42,115 bases of DNA. Source: an uncultured beta proteobacterium. GTDB lineage: Bacteria; Pseudomonadota; Gammaproteobacteria; Burkholderiales; Burkholderiaceae_C. The DNA lies in NCBI GenBank assembly GCA_903828665.1, contig CAIKMZ010000024.1:1-42115 (forward strand), in the 5' to 3' direction. Every line of letters begins with the position of its first letter. Within the stretch, counting starts at the first letter, position 1. Shown piece by piece: positions 28,868-37,082 of this stretch. The notes under the pieces were generated by a model. That model saw only the letters and a list, made by a program, of their open reading frames with translations. It had not been told where the DNA came from and did no database searches. The position numbers and the translations under genes are program-made.

Positions 28868-28878
28868 GGGAGTTGAGT

Positions 28879-28974
28879 ATGCGCTCTGATACCGTCCTTA
28901 CCTTGCGCTTTGCCTGCCAGTTGGGGCAGGCAGCGACACACCTGCCAAGGTGGCTCACGCCATTAGCGATATGA
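28879..28974 (+). CDS. Small upstream ORF coupled to ubiU (putative leader peptide)
   Basis: A 31-codon ORF starts at an ATG preceded by GGGAG at a good SD distance. It ends in a TGA that overlaps the ubiU start codon (ATGA). UbiU itself has no clear SD, so its translation may depend on this ORF. The peptide starts MRSDTVLTLRFACQLG; I recognise no family. It could be a leader peptide, a real microprotein or chance. Confidence 0.35.
   Translation: MRSDTVLTLRFACQLGQAATHLPRWLTPLAI
28911..28932 (+). other. Stem-loop before ubiU
   Basis: A perfect 8-bp stem (TGCCTGCC with GGCAGGCA) and a 6-nt loop lie inside the small upstream ORF, 39 bp before ubiU. No U-tract follows, so it may affect mRNA stability or translation. 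Confidence 0.4.
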
Positions 28975-30002
28975 ATTCCAATAACGATCATTCCCCCGCG
29001 CCCCTGGAACTGGTTTGTCCCGCGGGCAGTCTGCCTGCGCTCAAAGCCGCCATTGACAACGGTGCAGACTGTGTCTATCTCGGCTTCCGGGATGCCACCA
29101 ACGCGCGTAATTTCGCCGGCCTCAACTTTGACGAGGCTGCCATCACCAATGGCATCCGCTACGCGCATGATCGGGGGCGCAAGGTATTTGTTGCCCTCAA
29201 CACCTACCCGCAGGCCGCCAATCCGCAGGCCTGGTGTCTGGCCATCGATCGCGCCGCGCAGAGCGGCGTTGACGCGGTGATTCTGGCCGATCCTGGCATG
29301 ATGGCCTACGCCGCAAAACGCTATCCGGAATTGCGCCTGCACCTGTCGGTGCAGGGCTCGGCCACTAATTACGAAGCCCTCAATTTCTATCACGAGCACT
29401 TCGGCATCGTGCGTGCCGTGCTGCCGCGCGTGCTGTCGCTGACGCAGGTCGAGCAGGTTCTGGAGAAGACGCCGATCGAGATCGAGGTGTTCGGCTTCGG
29501 CAGCCTGTGCGTCATGGTGGAAGGTCGCTGTGCACTGTCCAGCTACGTCACGGGCGAAGCCCCCAACACCAACGGCGTGTGCTCACCGCCGAAGGCGGTA
29601 CGCTGGCAGGAGACACCGCAGGGGCGCGAGTCGCGCCTGAACGGCGTCCTGATCGACCGTTACGCGGCCGGCGAGAACGCGGGTTATCCGACGCTTTGCA
29701 AAGGCCGCTTCGATGTTGGCGATGAAGAAAATTACTACGCGATCGAAGAGCCGACCAGCCTCAACACGCTGGCGTTGCTGCCGCAATTGATGAAGATGGG
29801 TGTGCGAGCCATCAAGATCGAAGGCCGCCAGCGCAGCCCGGCCTATGTGGCGCAGGTGACCAAGGTCTGGCGCGAAGCCATCGACAACTGCCGCGACAAC
29901 CCGCACCGCTACTCGGCCAAGCCGGTCTGGATGACCGATCTGGACAAGGTCGCCGAAGGACAACAACACACGCTGGGGGCCTATCACAGGCCATGGAAAT
30001 GA
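28971..30002 (+). CDS. ubiU: Ubiquinone anaerobic biosynthesis protein UbiU (peptidase U32 family)
   Basis: With UbiV forms the iron-sulfur heterodimer needed for O2-independent hydroxylation steps of ubiquinone synthesis. The 343-residue product starts its fold at [20 protein letters not shown] and carries four cysteines at 180, 187, 204 and 243. Their spacing (6, 16 and 38 residues between) equals that of the [4Fe-4S] ligands of E. coli UbiU. The ATG at 28971 is chosen; it overlaps the stop of a small upstream ORF. Its stop overlaps the ubiV start by 4 bp. Confidence 0.94.
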   Translation: MNSNNDHSPAPLELVCPAGSLPALKAAIDNGADCVYLGFRDATNARNFAGLNFDEAAITNGIRYAHDRGRKVFVALNTYPQAANPQAWCLAIDRAAQSGVDAVILADPGMMAYAAKRYPELRLHLSVQGSATNYEALNFYHEHFGIVRAVLPRVLSLTQVEQVLEKTPIEIEVFGFGSLCVMVEGRCALSSYVTGEAPNTNGVCSPPKAVRWQETPQGRESRLNGVLIDRYAAGENAGYPTLCKGRFDVGDEENYYAIEEPTSLNTLALLPQLMKMGVRAIKIEGRQRSPAYVAQVTKVWREAIDNCRDNPHRYSAKPVWMTDLDKVAEGQQHTLGAYHRPWK

Positions 30003-30928
30003 AGCTCTCTCTCGGACCTCTGCTTTACTACTGGCCGCGCGATGCGGTGCTGCGCTTTTACGAGGCGATCGCGAAGACGCCGGTCGATACCGTGTACCTC
30101 GGCGAAACCGTTTGTTCGCGCCGTCGTGAGCTGCGACTGGCCGACTGGCTCAACGTTGCCGCGACGTTGAAGGAGGCGGGCAAGGAGGTCGTGCTGTCGA
30201 CCCAGGTTCTGATCGAATCGGGTTCGGACGTCACCACATTGCACAAGATTGCCGAGATGTCTGTTCATGGCGACTTCATGGTCGAGGCCAATGACATGGG
30301 TGCGGTGCATTGCCTGGAAGGCAAGGTGCCTTTTGTGGCAGGCCCGCACCTGAACATCTACAACCTGCCGACGCTGCAGTGGATGGCGGCCCTGGGCATC
30401 AAGCGCTGGGTCATTCCGATGGAGATGGGTCGCGACGATCTCAAGTTGCTGCAGGCTGGAAGACCCGTCGGACTTGAAACCGAAGTATTCGCCTATGGCC
30501 GCATGCCGCTGGCGTTTTCGGCGCGTTGCTTCACCGCACGCCACTACAACCTGCCCAAGGACGATTGCCAGTTTCGCTGCATTGATCACGCCGACGGCCT
30601 GCAAATGCGCACGCGGGAGGGCGAGGAATTTCTGGTTCTCAACGGCATACAGACGCAATCGGCGCGCGTCTACAACCTGTTGCTGGAAATCGATGCCATG
30701 TGCGAGATCGGTGTCGATGTGGTGCGCATCAGCCCGCAGTCGCAGCACACGCCCGAGATCATCGATCTGTTCCACGACGTGATGACCCAAAAGACCAGCG
30801 CTGATGCTGCGATGCAGGCGCTGACACCTTTGATGCCGGAGCAGGCCTGCAACGGCTATTGGTACGGCAAGCCGGGTCTGGAGTTGTGCGGGGACGCTGC
30901 ATTGCAGCGTGCCGCGCAAACGCAGTAA
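29999..30928 (+). CDS. ubiV: Ubiquinone anaerobic biosynthesis protein UbiV (peptidase U32 family)
   Basis: Partner of UbiU in O2-independent ubiquinone hydroxylation. The 309-residue product has the family start [15 protein letters not shown] and cysteines 39, 177, 190 and 194. The C-x12-C-x3-C spacing and the isolated N-terminal Cys match the cluster ligands of E. coli UbiV. The ATG at 29999 overlaps the ubiU stop (ATGA); an ATG 6 bp earlier is also possible. Confidence 0.94.
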   Translation: MKLSLGPLLYYWPRDAVLRFYEAIAKTPVDTVYLGETVCSRRRELRLADWLNVAATLKEAGKEVVLSTQVLIESGSDVTTLHKIAEMSVHGDFMVEANDMGAVHCLEGKVPFVAGPHLNIYNLPTLQWMAALGIKRWVIPMEMGRDDLKLLQAGRPVGLETEVFAYGRMPLAFSARCFTARHYNLPKDDCQFRCIDHADGLQMRTREGEEFLVLNGIQTQSARVYNLLLEIDAMCEIGVDVVRISPQSQHTPEIIDLFHDVMTQKTSADAAMQALTPLMPEQACNGYWYGKPGLELCGDAALQRAAQTQ

Positions 30929-30956
30929 GCTCTGTCTTGTTCAAGAACTCATCATC

Positions 30957-31430
30957 ATGCACGCCACACCCTACACCCTGCCCAAACCGGTTGGCAATTT
31001 CCTGGCCTTGCTGCCGGCCTATCCCGGATCCTTCTTCTTTGTGACGGGGTTGAATCTGGCACTGGCGAAGAACCTGGCGCCCGATGTGCGTGAAATGTTG
31101 AGGGGCAAGAAATTGCGCCTGCGCGTCACCGATGCCCAACTGGTGTTCGACTTCGAATGGCAGGGCGAGCGTTTCTCAGCTTGCCAGAACAAGGCTGAAG
31201 CTGATTTGACGATCAGCGCCAGTGCCCACGATTTTGTCCTGCTGGCACGACGCCAGGAAGACCCGGATACGCTGTTCTTCAGCCGGCGTCTGGCCATGGA
31301 AGGCGATACCGAACTCGGCTTGCTGGTCAAGAACACGATTGACGCGATCGAGTTGCCGGTGTTCAACCTCGAGCAGCTCAAGCCGGCCAAGGTACTGGCG
31401 CGCTTGAAGGCACGGATGGCGTCGCACTGA
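30957..31430 (+). CDS. ubiT: Ubiquinone anaerobic biosynthesis accessory factor UbiT (SCP2 domain)
   Basis: Lipid-binding accessory protein required for anaerobic ubiquinone synthesis. The 157-residue product has one SCP2 sterol-carrier domain (about residues 30-135: LRLRVTDAQLVFDFEW, then ADLTISASAHDFVLLARRQ and FFSRRLAMEGDTELGLLVKN). It follows ubiV by 28 bp. Identity rests on the SCP2 fold and the position beside ubiUV. Confidence 0.9.
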   Translation: MHATPYTLPKPVGNFLALLPAYPGSFFFVTGLNLALAKNLAPDVREMLRGKKLRLRVTDAQLVFDFEWQGERFSACQNKAEADLTISASAHDFVLLARRQEDPDTLFFSRRLAMEGDTELGLLVKNTIDAIELPVFNLEQLKPAKVLARLKARMASH

Positions 31431-31460
31431 GTCACCCGGTCTGCCGGACCCGCACTATTT

Positions 31461-32078
31461 ATGCACCTGGTTGCCTCCTCTGTGCAAAAGCGGATTGTTG
31501 TAGCGATCTCAGGCGCGAGCGGCGCCATCTATGGCGTTCGTTTGCTGCAGGTGCTGCGCGAACTGGGCCATGTACAAACCCATTTGACAGTGTCGGATGC
31601 GGGTTTTCTGAACCTGCAGCAGGAACTCGACATGGACCGTTTGCAGGTCGAGACGCTGGCCGATGTGGTGCACGCGGCGCGCGATGTCGGAGCGGCCATT
31701 GCCAGTGGCTCATTCCAGTGTGACGGTATGGTCGTGGCGCCGTGCTCCATGCGCACGCTGGCGGCAGTGGCGCATGGGCTGTCCGACAACCTGATCACGC
31801 GTGCTGCCGATGTCATGCTCAAGGAACGCCGGCGGCTGGTCCTGATGGTGCGCGAGACGCCGCTGAATCTGGCTCATCTGCGCAACATGACGAACGTGAC
31901 TGAAATGGGCGGCATCATCTTTCCGCCCCTGCCTGGCTTTTATCACCGTCCCCAGACCATTGCTGAATTGGTGGACCATACCGTGAGCCGGGTGGTCGAT
32001 CTGCTCGGACTGCCGCAACCGCAGGCGCCGCGCTGGGGCGGAATCAAAACCGCTGTGCCGAACGATCCGGCTGCCTGA
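31461..32078 (+). CDS. ubiX: Flavin prenyltransferase UbiX
   Basis: Makes prenylated FMN, the cofactor of UbiD. The 205-residue product has the FMN-binding start VAISGASGAIYGVRLLQVL, the segment CSMRTLAAVAHGLSDNLI and the conserved LVLMVRETPLNLAHLRNM with PPLPGFYHRP near the end. The gene lies 30 bp after ubiT and 10 bp before ubiD, so cofactor maker and user are adjacent. PAD1-type aromatic decarboxylase partners are homologous; the ubi context favours UbiX. Confidence 0.95.
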   Translation: MHLVASSVQKRIVVAISGASGAIYGVRLLQVLRELGHVQTHLTVSDAGFLNLQQELDMDRLQVETLADVVHAARDVGAAIASGSFQCDGMVVAPCSMRTLAAVAHGLSDNLITRAADVMLKERRRLVLMVRETPLNLAHLRNMTNVTEMGGIIFPPLPGFYHRPQTIAELVDHTVSRVVDLLGLPQPQAPRWGGIKTAVPNDPAA

Positions 32079-32088
32079 CTGAAACACC

Positions 32089-33573
32089 ATGGCCTATCTT
32101 GACTTGCGGGACTTCATTGCCCAACTGGAGCGCGTCGGCGAGCTCAAGCGCGTGACCGCGCCGGTCTCGCCCTATCTGGAAATGACGGCCCTGTGCGACC
32201 GCAGTCTGCGCGCGGGTGGTCCGGCCCTGCTGTTCGAGAATCCGGTGGGTCATAGCATCCCCGTTCTCGGCAACCTGTTTGGCACGACGCGCCGCGTTGC
32301 GATGGGTATGGGCGTTGATGATGTCAGCGAATTGCGTCAGTTCGGGCATGTGCTGGCCACGCTCAAGGAACCCGAGGCGCCCAAGGGCTTCAAGGAACTG
32401 GTGGGTCTGAGTTCACTTGTCAAGACGCTCTGGAACATGGCACCCAAGGAACATCGCAGCGCCGCCTGCCAGGACGTGGTGTGGGAAGGTGCGGATGTCG
32501 ATCTGGCGCGCCTGCCGGTCCAGCATTGCTGGCCTGACGATGTGGCGCCGCTCATCACCTGGGGTCTGGTGATTACCAAGGGCCCGCACAAGGTGCGGCA
32601 AAACCTGGGCATTTACCGCCAGCAGGTGCTGGGGCGCAACAAGGTCATCATGCGCTGGTTGGCGCAGCGTGGTGGCGCACTCGATTTCCGTGAGCATTGC
32701 GCCCAGAATCCGGGTCAGCCCTATCCGGTGTGCGTCGCGCTCGGTGCCGATCCGGCCACCATCCTGGGTGCTGTCACACCGGTGCCTGACAGTCTGTCGG
32801 AATACCAGTTTGCCGGTCTGCTGCGCGGCAGCCGCACGGATTTGGTCAAGGCACTCGGCAGTGAATTGCGCGTGCCGGCGTCGGCTGAAATCGTGCTTGA
32901 AGGCCATATCTATCCGGATGCCAACCATGCCAGCGGCTTCGAGCACGCCCTGGAAGGTCCGTACGGCGACCACACCGGTTACTACAACGAGCGCGACTGG
33001 TTTCCGGTCTTCACGATCGACCGCATCACGCAAAGGCGCGAGCCGATCTACCACTCCACCTACACCGGCAAGCCGCCCGACGAGCCGGCCATGCTGGCGT
33101 TGGCGCTCAACGAGTTGTTCGTGCCCTTATTGCAGCGCCAGTATCCGGAGATCACGGATTTCTACCTGCCGCCGGAGGGTTGCAGCTACCGCATGGCGGT
33201 GGTGCAGATCAAGAAGTCCTACCCCGGCCACGCCCGGCGTGTGATGTTTGGCATCTGGAGCTTCCTGCGCCAGTTCATGTACACCAAGTTCATCGTGGTG
33301 GTGGACGAGGATGTTAACGCGCGCGACTGGAAGGACGTGATCTGGGCCATCACGACCCGCGTCGACCCGACGCGCGACACCTTGCTGGTGGACAGCACTC
33401 CGATCGATTACCTTGACTTTGCTTCGCCTGTGAGCGGATTGGGCAGCAAGATGGGGATCGACGCCACTAACAAGTGGCCGGGCGAGAGCAGCCGCGAATG
33501 GGGCCGCACGATGAAGATGCATCCCGAAGTCACGGCCAGGATGGAGCAGGTCTGGCAGACCCTGGGTTTGTGA
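32089..33573 (+). CDS. ubiD: 4-hydroxy-3-polyprenylbenzoate decarboxylase UbiD
   Basis: Uses prenylated FMN to decarboxylate 4-hydroxy-3-polyprenylbenzoate in ubiquinone synthesis. The 494-residue product matches the family length. It has the start [20 protein letters not shown], the cofactor/substrate region [15 protein letters not shown], and [18 protein letters not shown]. The reaction needs no oxygen, so it fits the UbiUVT module. Confidence 0.96.
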   Translation: MAYLDLRDFIAQLERVGELKRVTAPVSPYLEMTALCDRSLRAGGPALLFENPVGHSIPVLGNLFGTTRRVAMGMGVDDVSELRQFGHVLATLKEPEAPKGFKELVGLSSLVKTLWNMAPKEHRSAACQDVVWEGADVDLARLPVQHCWPDDVAPLITWGLVITKGPHKVRQNLGIYRQQVLGRNKVIMRWLAQRGGALDFREHCAQNPGQPYPVCVALGADPATILGAVTPVPDSLSEYQFAGLLRGSRTDLVKALGSELRVPASAEIVLEGHIYPDANHASGFEHALEGPYGDHTGYYNERDWFPVFTIDRITQRREPIYHSTYTGKPPDEPAMLALALNELFVPLLQRQYPEITDFYLPPEGCSYRMAVVQIKKSYPGHARRVMFGIWSFLRQFMYTKFIVVVDEDVNARDWKDVIWAITTRVDPTRDTLLVDSTPIDYLDFASPVSGLGSKMGIDATNKWPGESSREWGRTMKMHPEVTARMEQVWQTLGL

Positions 33574-33595
33574 GCCAACGGCAGCGTTCGGTCGT

Positions 33596-34690
33596 ATGAA
33601 TGCCACGCTTGATATTCCGGCACGCCCTGTCGACACAGAAGGCGACAGCTACCGGGCTTTTCAGCGGAAATTCCTCAATGCCGTCCTGATCGGCGTCACT
33701 GCCATTACCGCAACGTTTGTGGCAGCGGATTGGCTTGAACTCAATCATCTTGGCGACGTGCAACTGCGCGCCACTGAAATCTATTGCCTGTTCAACCTCG
33801 CCTTGCTGGCGCTCAATCGCGATCAGCGCATGTATTTTCCCGTCACGGTTTCTCTGGTCTTGATCAGCTTTTCCCTGGTCACATCAGCGTTGTTGTTTGT
33901 TCCAGGCGACGAACTGCGCGTCGTTTGGTACTTCATGGCGATCGGCGGCGTCTACATCATGCTGGGAAGAGTGCCAGGTTTTCTGTTCACAGTGGCGACC
34001 GTAGCCACCATCATTGTGGTCAATCCGGGCCTGCCCCTGCCGTACACAGCGCTTGCCGTGATGACAATCACCTTGTCCCTGCTTTCGAGCAGTTTGTTCT
34101 TTTTCGTTTACACGACCTATGCGCATTCGCTGTACCGGCGTCTGGAGCAGAGCAACGCGCATTTGACGGAGTTGTCCATGCACGATCCCCTCACGCGGCT
34201 GCCCAATCGTCGTCTGCTGGTCGAGCGCCTGCAGCGCGCCGTGATCGAAGGTCGGCGCAATAGCCGCCTGGGGGCACTGATGTTTCTGGATATGGACCGA
34301 TTCAAAGAGGTCAACGACACCCTGGGTCACGATATCGGCGATTTGCTGCTGATCGAGGTCAGCCATCGCCTGCAATCCTGCGTACGCGAGATGGACACAG
34401 TTGCTCGCATGGGTGGTGATGAATTCATCGTTCTATTGCCATCGATCACGACCGACCTCGATGCCACGTTACGTGCGGCCAAGAAAGTCAGCGCCAAAAT
34501 TCTTGACGCCCTGAACGAACCGTATCAACTTGGAGCGCACACCTTTCTGAGCACACCGAGCATCGGGCTGACGGTGTTTTCTGGTGAATCGAACGACCCG
34601 GAGACGATTTTCAAGCGCGCGGATGCCGCCATGTACCAAGCCAAGGCGGCTGGTCGCAACTGTGTTCAAACGCGCCTTTCCGTGCCTTGA
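33596..34690 (+). CDS. Membrane-bound diguanylate cyclase (GGDEF domain)
   Basis: Makes the second messenger c-di-GMP from two GTP. The 364-residue product has an N-terminal membrane region (about residues 25-182, five to six hydrophobic segments) of no recognised sensor family, then a GGDEF domain from about residue 195 (HDPLTRLPNRRLL). The GGDEF signature is intact at 273-277, and an RxxD inhibitory site (264-267) stands exactly five residues before it, so product inhibition is expected. It follows ubiD by 22 bp with no visible promoter or terminator, which suggests it is the last gene of the ubi operon. Confidence 0.93.
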   Translation: MNATLDIPARPVDTEGDSYRAFQRKFLNAVLIGVTAITATFVAADWLELNHLGDVQLRATEIYCLFNLALLALNRDQRMYFPVTVSLVLISFSLVTSALLFVPGDELRVVWYFMAIGGVYIMLGRVPGFLFTVATVATIIVVNPGLPLPYTALAVMTITLSLLSSSLFFFVYTTYAHSLYRRLEQSNAHLTELSMHDPLTRLPNRRLLVERLQRAVIEGRRNSRLGALMFLDMDRFKEVNDTLGHDIGDLLLIEVSHRLQSCVREMDTVARMGGDEFIVLLPSITTDLDATLRAAKKVSAKILDALNEPYQLGAHTFLSTPSIGLTVFSGESNDPETIFKRADAAMYQAKAAGRNCVQTRLSVP

Positions 34691-34790
34691 AACGCCGCGC
34701 GAGACGGCCCCTAGGTGACAGTCAAATCGCCCTAACTTTGACAAACTCCGCATTATTCCGGGCGATAACCGCCCCGCCAGAAAGGCCAGC

Positions 34791-36065
34791 ATGGATTTCG
34801 ATTACTCGCCGCAGGTTCAGGCCCGGCGTCAGCGGCTGGAAGAATTCATCGACCGCTATGTGTTGCCGTACAACGGCGCCTGGCATCGCTCCGTGGCGCA
34901 AGGCGTTTTCCCGCCACCCTTCATGGAGGATCTCAAGGCCTTGGCCAAGGCCGAAGGCTTGTGGAATCTTTTCCTGCCCGGTTTGCAGGGCGATGAACCG
35001 GGCGAGCGCCTGAGCAACCTCGAATACGCGCCGCTGGCTGAGGTCATGGGGCGACTGCCGTGGGCTTCGGAGGTGTTCAACTGCAGCGCCCCCGACACCG
35101 GCAACATGGAGTTGCTGCATTTGTTTGCCACACCGGAACAGAATCGGCAATGGTTGCGGCCTCTGCTTGACGGCGAAATCCGCAGCGCCTTTGCCATGTC
35201 CGAACCCGATGTTGCTTCGTCGGATCCGACCACGCTGCAGACCCGTATGCGCCATGACGGGGACGAACTGGTCCTCAATGGCCGCAAATGGTTCATCACG
35301 GGTGCCGCACACCCGAACTGCAAGTTGCTGATCGTGATGTGCCGCAGTGGGACTGAAGACGCCGCCAAGCATGCGCAGCACAGCATGCTGCTGGTGCCGA
35401 TCAACACGCCCGGTGTCACGATCGAGCGCAATATCGCCATCATGCAGCACCACACGCCCGAGGGGCATTGCGAAATCATTTTCCGCGACGTGCGCGTGCC
35501 TACGAGCAATCTACTGGGCCAGGAAGGAGCCGGCTTTGCCATGGCCCAGGCGCGCCTCGGACCGGGGCGCATTCACCACTGCATGCGCACCATAGGCCAG
35601 TGCGAACTGGCGCTTGCCATGATGTGTGACCGCACTTTGGAGCGTCATGCGTTTGGCAAGTACCTTGCCGATTTCGCTAATGTGCAGGAGTGGATCGCCG
35701 AATCACGCCTGGAAATTGACCAGGCCCGTTTGCTGGTGTTGCGCGCGGCCTGGCGACTCGATCAGGGCCAGCGTGACCAGGCCCGCGCCGATGTGGCAGC
35801 GATCAAGGTCGTGGCGGCGCGTCTGCAGACGCGGGTCGTGAACCGCGCCATGCAGGTGTTTGGCGCGATGGGCCTGTCGCCGGACACGCCGCTTGCGTAC
35901 TTCTGGACCTGGGGTCGCGCCCTGCAATTGCTCGATGGTCCGGATGAAGTGCATTTGCGCAGCGTGGCCCGCCACGAACTGGCGCAGGCGCGGGACCATC
36001 GCGGTGCCACTGCTGCCTATTTCACGTTGCCTGAGCAATTGCTGGCAGAACCGCGTATCCGTTGA
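34791..36065 (+). CDS. Acyl-CoA dehydrogenase family protein
   Basis: FAD-dependent oxidation of an acyl-CoA to the enoyl-CoA in lipid or related catabolism. The 424-residue product has the N-terminal helical domain, the FAD-binding segment FAMSEPDVASSDPTTLQTR, the middle beta region (NGRKWFITGA), and a C-terminal helical domain with the family segment RLEIDQARLLVLRAAW and VFGAMGLSPDTPLAYFWTW. It resembles the ACAD10/11-like subgroup. No ETF or ligase genes are adjacent; the 100-bp upstream gap has a TTGACA at 34738 but no well-spaced -10. The substrate is unknown. Confidence 0.93.
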   Translation: MDFDYSPQVQARRQRLEEFIDRYVLPYNGAWHRSVAQGVFPPPFMEDLKALAKAEGLWNLFLPGLQGDEPGERLSNLEYAPLAEVMGRLPWASEVFNCSAPDTGNMELLHLFATPEQNRQWLRPLLDGEIRSAFAMSEPDVASSDPTTLQTRMRHDGDELVLNGRKWFITGAAHPNCKLLIVMCRSGTEDAAKHAQHSMLLVPINTPGVTIERNIAIMQHHTPEGHCEIIFRDVRVPTSNLLGQEGAGFAMAQARLGPGRIHHCMRTIGQCELALAMMCDRTLERHAFGKYLADFANVQEWIAESRLEIDQARLLVLRAAWRLDQGQRDQARADVAAIKVVAARLQTRVVNRAMQVFGAMGLSPDTPLAYFWTWGRALQLLDGPDEVHLRSVARHELAQARDHRGATAAYFTLPEQLLAEPRIR

Positions 36066-36177
36066 TCCGCTTGCATCGGCGCGCGAACCGGTTAAGCTTG
36101 CACGGCTTCTTGCGTCGGGAGGTGTGTCTTGAATGGCAGGCCAGTCCCCAACTTTCAGTCTGAGTGAGGAAACTGCA

Positions 36178-37050
36178 ATGACACGCGTCCTGCGTCGGGT
36201 GGGCCTGTTGATGACGAGTTGGTTCGCCCGCGCTTCGGTATTGCTCGGCCTGTTGGCGGTTCCTGTCGCCGGCTTGACGCAATCGCAACCGGAATCGTTG
36301 TCATTTGGTATCGTGCCGCAGCAGTCTGCGAGCCGGCTGGCGCAGGATTGGGGCCCCTTGCTGGAGGAAGTCAGCCGTCGCTCGGGTGTCAGACTGATTT
36401 TCCGGACGGCGCCCAGCATTCCCGTCTTTGAAGAGCGGCTGGCCAAAGGGGACTACGACTTGGCTTATATGAATCCTTATCACTATGTTGTGTTCCACAA
36501 GGCCAACGGCTATCTCGCCTTCGCCAAGGAGCAGGATCGCAAGATCAAGGGGATTCTGGTGGTCAGGAAAGACAGCGCATTTCGCACGTTGGCGGATCTG
36601 GCGGGCAAGACGGTGGTATTCCCGGCGCCGGCGGCCTTTGCCGCAAGTATCCTGCCGCAAGCCGAGTTCGGTCGTCGAAAGATTGCGATTGAGGCCCGTT
36701 TTGTTGCCTCACACGATTCTGTCTACCGTTCAGTGGCAGCGGGTCTGCAAGAGGCGGGTGGCGGCATCCAGCGAACCTACGAGGCGATGCCCGTCGAAAT
36801 ACGCGAGCTGCTGCGCGTGCTGTCCGAAACACCGGCCTACACTCCGCATGCATTCGGGGCCCATCCGCGCGTGCAGCCAGCTGCTGTCGCCCGTGTGCTC
36901 AGGGCCATGGTGTCGTTGAGCGGCGATGCAACCGGACGGCGCCTGTTAGAACCGCTGGCGTTCAAGGGCATTGTGGCGGCACAGGACCAGGAGTGGAACG
37001 ACATCCGCGCGCTTGACATCGACTTACTCGCGCACTACGGCCGACAATGA
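36178..37050 (+). CDS. PhnD-like periplasmic substrate-binding protein
   Basis: Phosphate/phosphonate-binding-type receptor of 290 residues. It has an N-terminal export signal (hydrophobic run near residues 14-33) and the PhnD-type fold: FGIVPQQSASRLAQDWGPLL, then AYMNPYHYVVF and GILVVRKDS. There is no ABC transporter nearby; a large histidine kinase starts 32 bp downstream, so it may be the ligand sensor for that kinase. The ATG at 36178 with GAGG before it places the signal peptide at the start; an ATG at 36133 behind GGGAGGT is a real alternative adding 15 residues. Confidence 0.85.
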   Translation: MTRVLRRVGLLMTSWFARASVLLGLLAVPVAGLTQSQPESLSFGIVPQQSASRLAQDWGPLLEEVSRRSGVRLIFRTAPSIPVFEERLAKGDYDLAYMNPYHYVVFHKANGYLAFAKEQDRKIKGILVVRKDSAFRTLADLAGKTVVFPAPAAFAASILPQAEFGRRKIAIEARFVASHDSVYRSVAAGLQEAGGGIQRTYEAMPVEIRELLRVLSETPAYTPHAFGAHPRVQPAAVARVLRAMVSLSGDATGRRLLEPLAFKGIVAAQDQEWNDIRALDIDLLAHYGRQ

Positions 37051-37082
37051 GCGCCTTTGATTCTGTCGTGAAGTTTTAGCGC

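Noticed and set aside
28734..29399. 221-codon minus-strand frame opposite the start of ubiU
   Set aside because: Antisense shadow of ubiU with no recognisable motif; would also run through the divergent regulatory region.
34738..34769. TTGACA plus GATAAC as a promoter of the acyl-CoA dehydrogenase gene
   Set aside because: The 20-bp spacer is too long and no better -10 is present.
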